From the NCBI GenBank assembly GCA_027031025.1, contig JALVEJ010000237.1, forward strand, positions 1 through 8,344: a DNA stretch of 8,344 nt. Direction: 5' to 3'. The translations under genes and the position numbers were made by a program. Source of the DNA: Flavobacteriales bacterium (lineage in GTDB: Bacteria; Bacteroidota; Bacteroidia; Flavobacteriales; Flavobacteriaceae). Every line of letters starts with the position of its first letter. The stretch's first letter is position 1. This document shows, piece after piece, positions 6,571 through 8,344 of the stretch. Under the pieces are notes generated by a model. That model had not been told where the DNA came from, made no database searches, and saw nothing but the letters and a program-made list of their open reading frames with translations.

Positions 6571-7464
6571 ATGTCAAATATTTTACAAGTTACGGATTTG
6601 ACCAAAACATTCGGAAAGTTGACTGCCGTTGACCGGTTAAGTTTTACTATTGAAAAAGGACACGTTTACGGTTTATTAGGACCTAATGGCAGTGGTAAAT
6701 CCACGACATTAGGTATGATATTAAATGTGGTTAATAAAACCGCCGGAGATTTTAAATGGTTTGAAGGCACACTCACAACCCAAGAAGCTTTGAAACGTAT
6801 CGGTGCCATAATTGAACGCCCTAATTTTTACCCTTATATGACGGCTTGGCAAAACTTGAATTTGGTTTGCAAAATCAAAGAAATACCGAATCAAACGATT
6901 GATGAAAAATTAGAAATCGTAGGCTTGTCCGACCGTAAACACGATAAATTTAAAACCTATTCGTTGGGGATGAAACAACGCTTAGCCATTGCTTCCTCCT
7001 TACTCAATAATCCTGAAATGTTAATACTTGATGAACCCACCAATGGTTTGGACCCCAAAGGAATTCATGAAATCAGGAAAATCATCAAAACTATAGCAGA
7101 CCAAGGCACAACCATAATTCTGGCCTCACACTTGTTGGATGAAGTGGAAAAAGTCTGCGACCAAGTCATCATTTTACAAAAAGGTAAAAAGATTTTTGAA
7201 GGAAAAGTATCGGATATAAGCCTGCAAACTTTTTGGTATGAAATTCTGGTTGACCAACCCGAAAAAACTAAAGAGATTTTGTTAAATCACTCTGATATTC
7301 AAGAAGTTGTTATAGAAAACAATCTGCTTAAAGTTTTTCCGAAAACCAAAGCATTAACAGGAAAAGACCTTAATGAATTTTTGGCCAAACAAGGTTGTTA
7401 CTTGGAAAGTTTAGTCAAAAAACAACCCCGACTGGAAGATGAATTTTTAAAAATTACGGCATGA
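6571..7464 (+). CDS. ABC transporter ATP-binding protein (ABC-2 exporter type)
   Basis: This 297-residue cytoplasmic ATPase would power the membrane protein encoded next. Walker A is GPNGSGKST at 37-45. The ABC signature is the degenerate form SLGMKQR at 131-137, typical of the BcrA/NatA/CcmA-like family. Walker B LILDEP is at 151-156 (catalytic Glu155), the D-loop is NGLDPKG, and the switch His187 lies in LASHLLDE. All catalytic elements are intact. Residues ~220-297 form the accessory C-terminal extension usual in this family. The start codon has no Shine-Dalgarno sequence but an A-rich leader, as for neighbouring genes. The last codons overlap the permease start by 4 bp (ATGA), so the two are translated together. 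Substrate is not predictable: drug, peptide, lipid or ion export are all possible. It differs from the gliding-motility ATPase GldA as I recall it, so I do not assign that name. Confidence 0.92.
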   Translation: MSNILQVTDLTKTFGKLTAVDRLSFTIEKGHVYGLLGPNGSGKSTTLGMILNVVNKTAGDFKWFEGTLTTQEALKRIGAIIERPNFYPYMTAWQNLNLVCKIKEIPNQTIDEKLEIVGLSDRKHDKFKTYSLGMKQRLAIASSLLNNPEMLILDEPTNGLDPKGIHEIRKIIKTIADQGTTIILASHLLDEVEKVCDQVIILQKGKKIFEGKVSDISLQTFWYEILVDQPEKTKEILLNHSDIQEVVIENNLLKVFPKTKALTGKDLNEFLAKQGCYLESLVKKQPRLEDEFLKITA

Positions 7465-8303
7465 AACACTTCGTCAGACTTTTAAATATCGAATTTTATA
7501 AAATCAAACATCATAAGTTGAGCCGGATTTTATTTATAGCTTATTTTGTTTTGCTTTCCGGTATCGCTTTGATTGCCGCTATCAAATTTGATATTGGACA
7601 TGTTGAAATTCATTTAGCCGAACAAGGCATTTTTAATTTTCCGTATATCTGGCATTTCAACACTTGGGTTGCCGATTTTTTAACCTTCTTTTTAGCCATT
7701 ATCGTTGTGTCTATGGTGACCAATGAGTATTCTTACAGAACAGTTAAGCAAAATTTGATTGACGGGATGAGCAAAAAGGAATTCGTCTTGTCCAAATTCT
7801 ATTTTTTAGTGGCTTTATCGCTTTTAGCTACTGTTTTTGTTTTTGTGATGAGTTTGATTTTAGGTCTTTCTTATTCCGATTATACCAGCTCAGGCATTAT
7901 TTTTAAAGATATTTATTTTTTAGTCGCGTTCTTTTTAAAATTATTAGGTGTTTTTTCTTTCATAATGTTTTTAGGCTTTTTATTTAAACGCTCTGCCATA
8001 GCCTTAGGATTTTTTTTCATCTGGATGATTGTAGAAGGGATTTTTTACGGATTGCTACGATGGAAACTTTTTGACAAGGAACTTGCCGAAAATATTTCGC
8101 AATTTTTTCCATATACCGCCATCAAAAATTTGTTACCGGAACCTATCACACGTTTAAATGCCGCCAAAAATTTGGGTAAACAGATTGGTGAACATATTGA
8201 TAAATTTGAAGGTGTACTTTTATTAAACTTCATAATTGTTGGTGTTTGGATAACAACTTTTGTGTATTTTTCCTATAAAATTCTTAAAAAAAGGGATTTA
8301 TAA
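7461..8303 (+). CDS. ABC-2 type permease subunit
   Basis: This 280-residue inner-membrane protein is the transport channel partner of the preceding ATPase. Hydrophobic stretches suggest six membrane segments, roughly at 21-42, 69-88, 113-136, 151-175, 179-199 and 251-274. A long polar loop (~200-250) precedes the last one. The motif NEYSYRTVKQNLIDGMSKKE (88-107) after the second segment is characteristic of ABC-2 permeases (the EYxxGT-like coupling region). A short amphipathic N-terminal stretch (FVRLLNIEFYKIKHHK) is also typical. As a half-size permease with one ATPase gene, it probably works as a homodimer. The ATGA overlap with the upstream gene indicates translational coupling. Confidence 0.88.
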   Translation: MKHFVRLLNIEFYKIKHHKLSRILFIAYFVLLSGIALIAAIKFDIGHVEIHLAEQGIFNFPYIWHFNTWVADFLTFFLAIIVVSMVTNEYSYRTVKQNLIDGMSKKEFVLSKFYFLVALSLLATVFVFVMSLILGLSYSDYTSSGIIFKDIYFLVAFFLKLLGVFSFIMFLGFLFKRSAIALGFFFIWMIVEGIFYGLLRWKLFDKELAENISQFFPYTAIKNLLPEPITRLNAAKNLGKQIGEHIDKFEGVLLLNFIIVGVWITTFVYFSYKILKKRDL

Positions 8304-8313
8304 GTTAAAAAAA

Positions 8314-8344
8314 TTTGTATTTAAATCTGATAAGCTTATATTTG
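8314..8344 (+). promoter_or_regulatory. Canonical Bacteroidota promoter for a gene beyond the window
   Basis: TTTG at 8314-8317 is followed after exactly 19 bp by TATATTTG at 8337-8344. This matches the TTTG-N17-23-TAnnTTTG consensus for the Bacteroidota housekeeping sigma factor. It lies just after the permease stop codon. A 10-bp palindrome ATAAGCTTAT (8330-8339) overlaps the start of the -7 element. The downstream gene is outside the window, and no terminator hairpin separates the permease from it. Confidence 0.7.

Noticed and set aside
6571..8303. Gliding-motility transporter GldA/GldFG
   Set aside because: The ATPase length is similar, but its sequence does not match my recollection of GldA. 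Only one permease gene follows, and no motility genes are visible.

Overview
The window looks like a chromosomal segment of a Bacteroidota bacterium, most likely in the Flavobacteriia or a close relative. Four things point there. The DNA is AT-rich. The start codons lack Shine-Dalgarno sequences and have A/T-rich leaders instead. Promoter elements of the Bacteroidota type (TAnnTTTG, once with a well-spaced upstream TTTG) occur. Large multidomain secreted proteins end in what looks like a type IX secretion (T9SS) sorting domain. All genes are on the + strand. I cannot name the genus from the sequence alone.

Region 1 (1-3156) holds two tandem, related secreted proteins. The first is cut by the window edge and only its last 147 codons are visible. 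The second is complete at 839 residues. It has a signal peptide, a lamin-tail-like domain, two copies of a fibronectin type III plus cleaved-adhesin/choice-of-anchor-J unit, and a C-terminal sorting-like domain. The visible part of the first protein aligns without gaps to the end of the second. Each gene is followed by a strong intrinsic terminator. A 16-bp palindrome overlaps the likely promoter of the second gene.

Region 2 (3160-6466) is a probable three-gene operon: a GT4 glycosyltransferase, a lipoprotein alpha/beta hydrolase and a class III PLP aminotransferase. A promoter element sits directly after the preceding terminator. The gaps within the group are 25 bp and then an 8-bp overlap. 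The genes are tightly coupled, but no single pathway is evident. The glycosyltransferase suggests surface polysaccharide or glycan assembly. The substrates of the other two cannot be read from the sequence.

Region 3 (6571-8303) is a two-gene ABC exporter-type module, an ATPase and an ABC-2 permease overlapping by 4 bp. A 104-bp intergenic stretch precedes it. The last 31 bases of the window contain a textbook Bacteroidota promoter that would drive a gene just beyond the edge.

I see no RNA genes, CRISPR arrays, insertion sequences or phage genes. Most of the window is ordinary. The parts worth a second look are the secreted protein pair, with its atypical C-terminal domain and regular cysteine pattern, and the promoter-overlapping palindrome. 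I do not see convincing evidence of a wholly new biological system.
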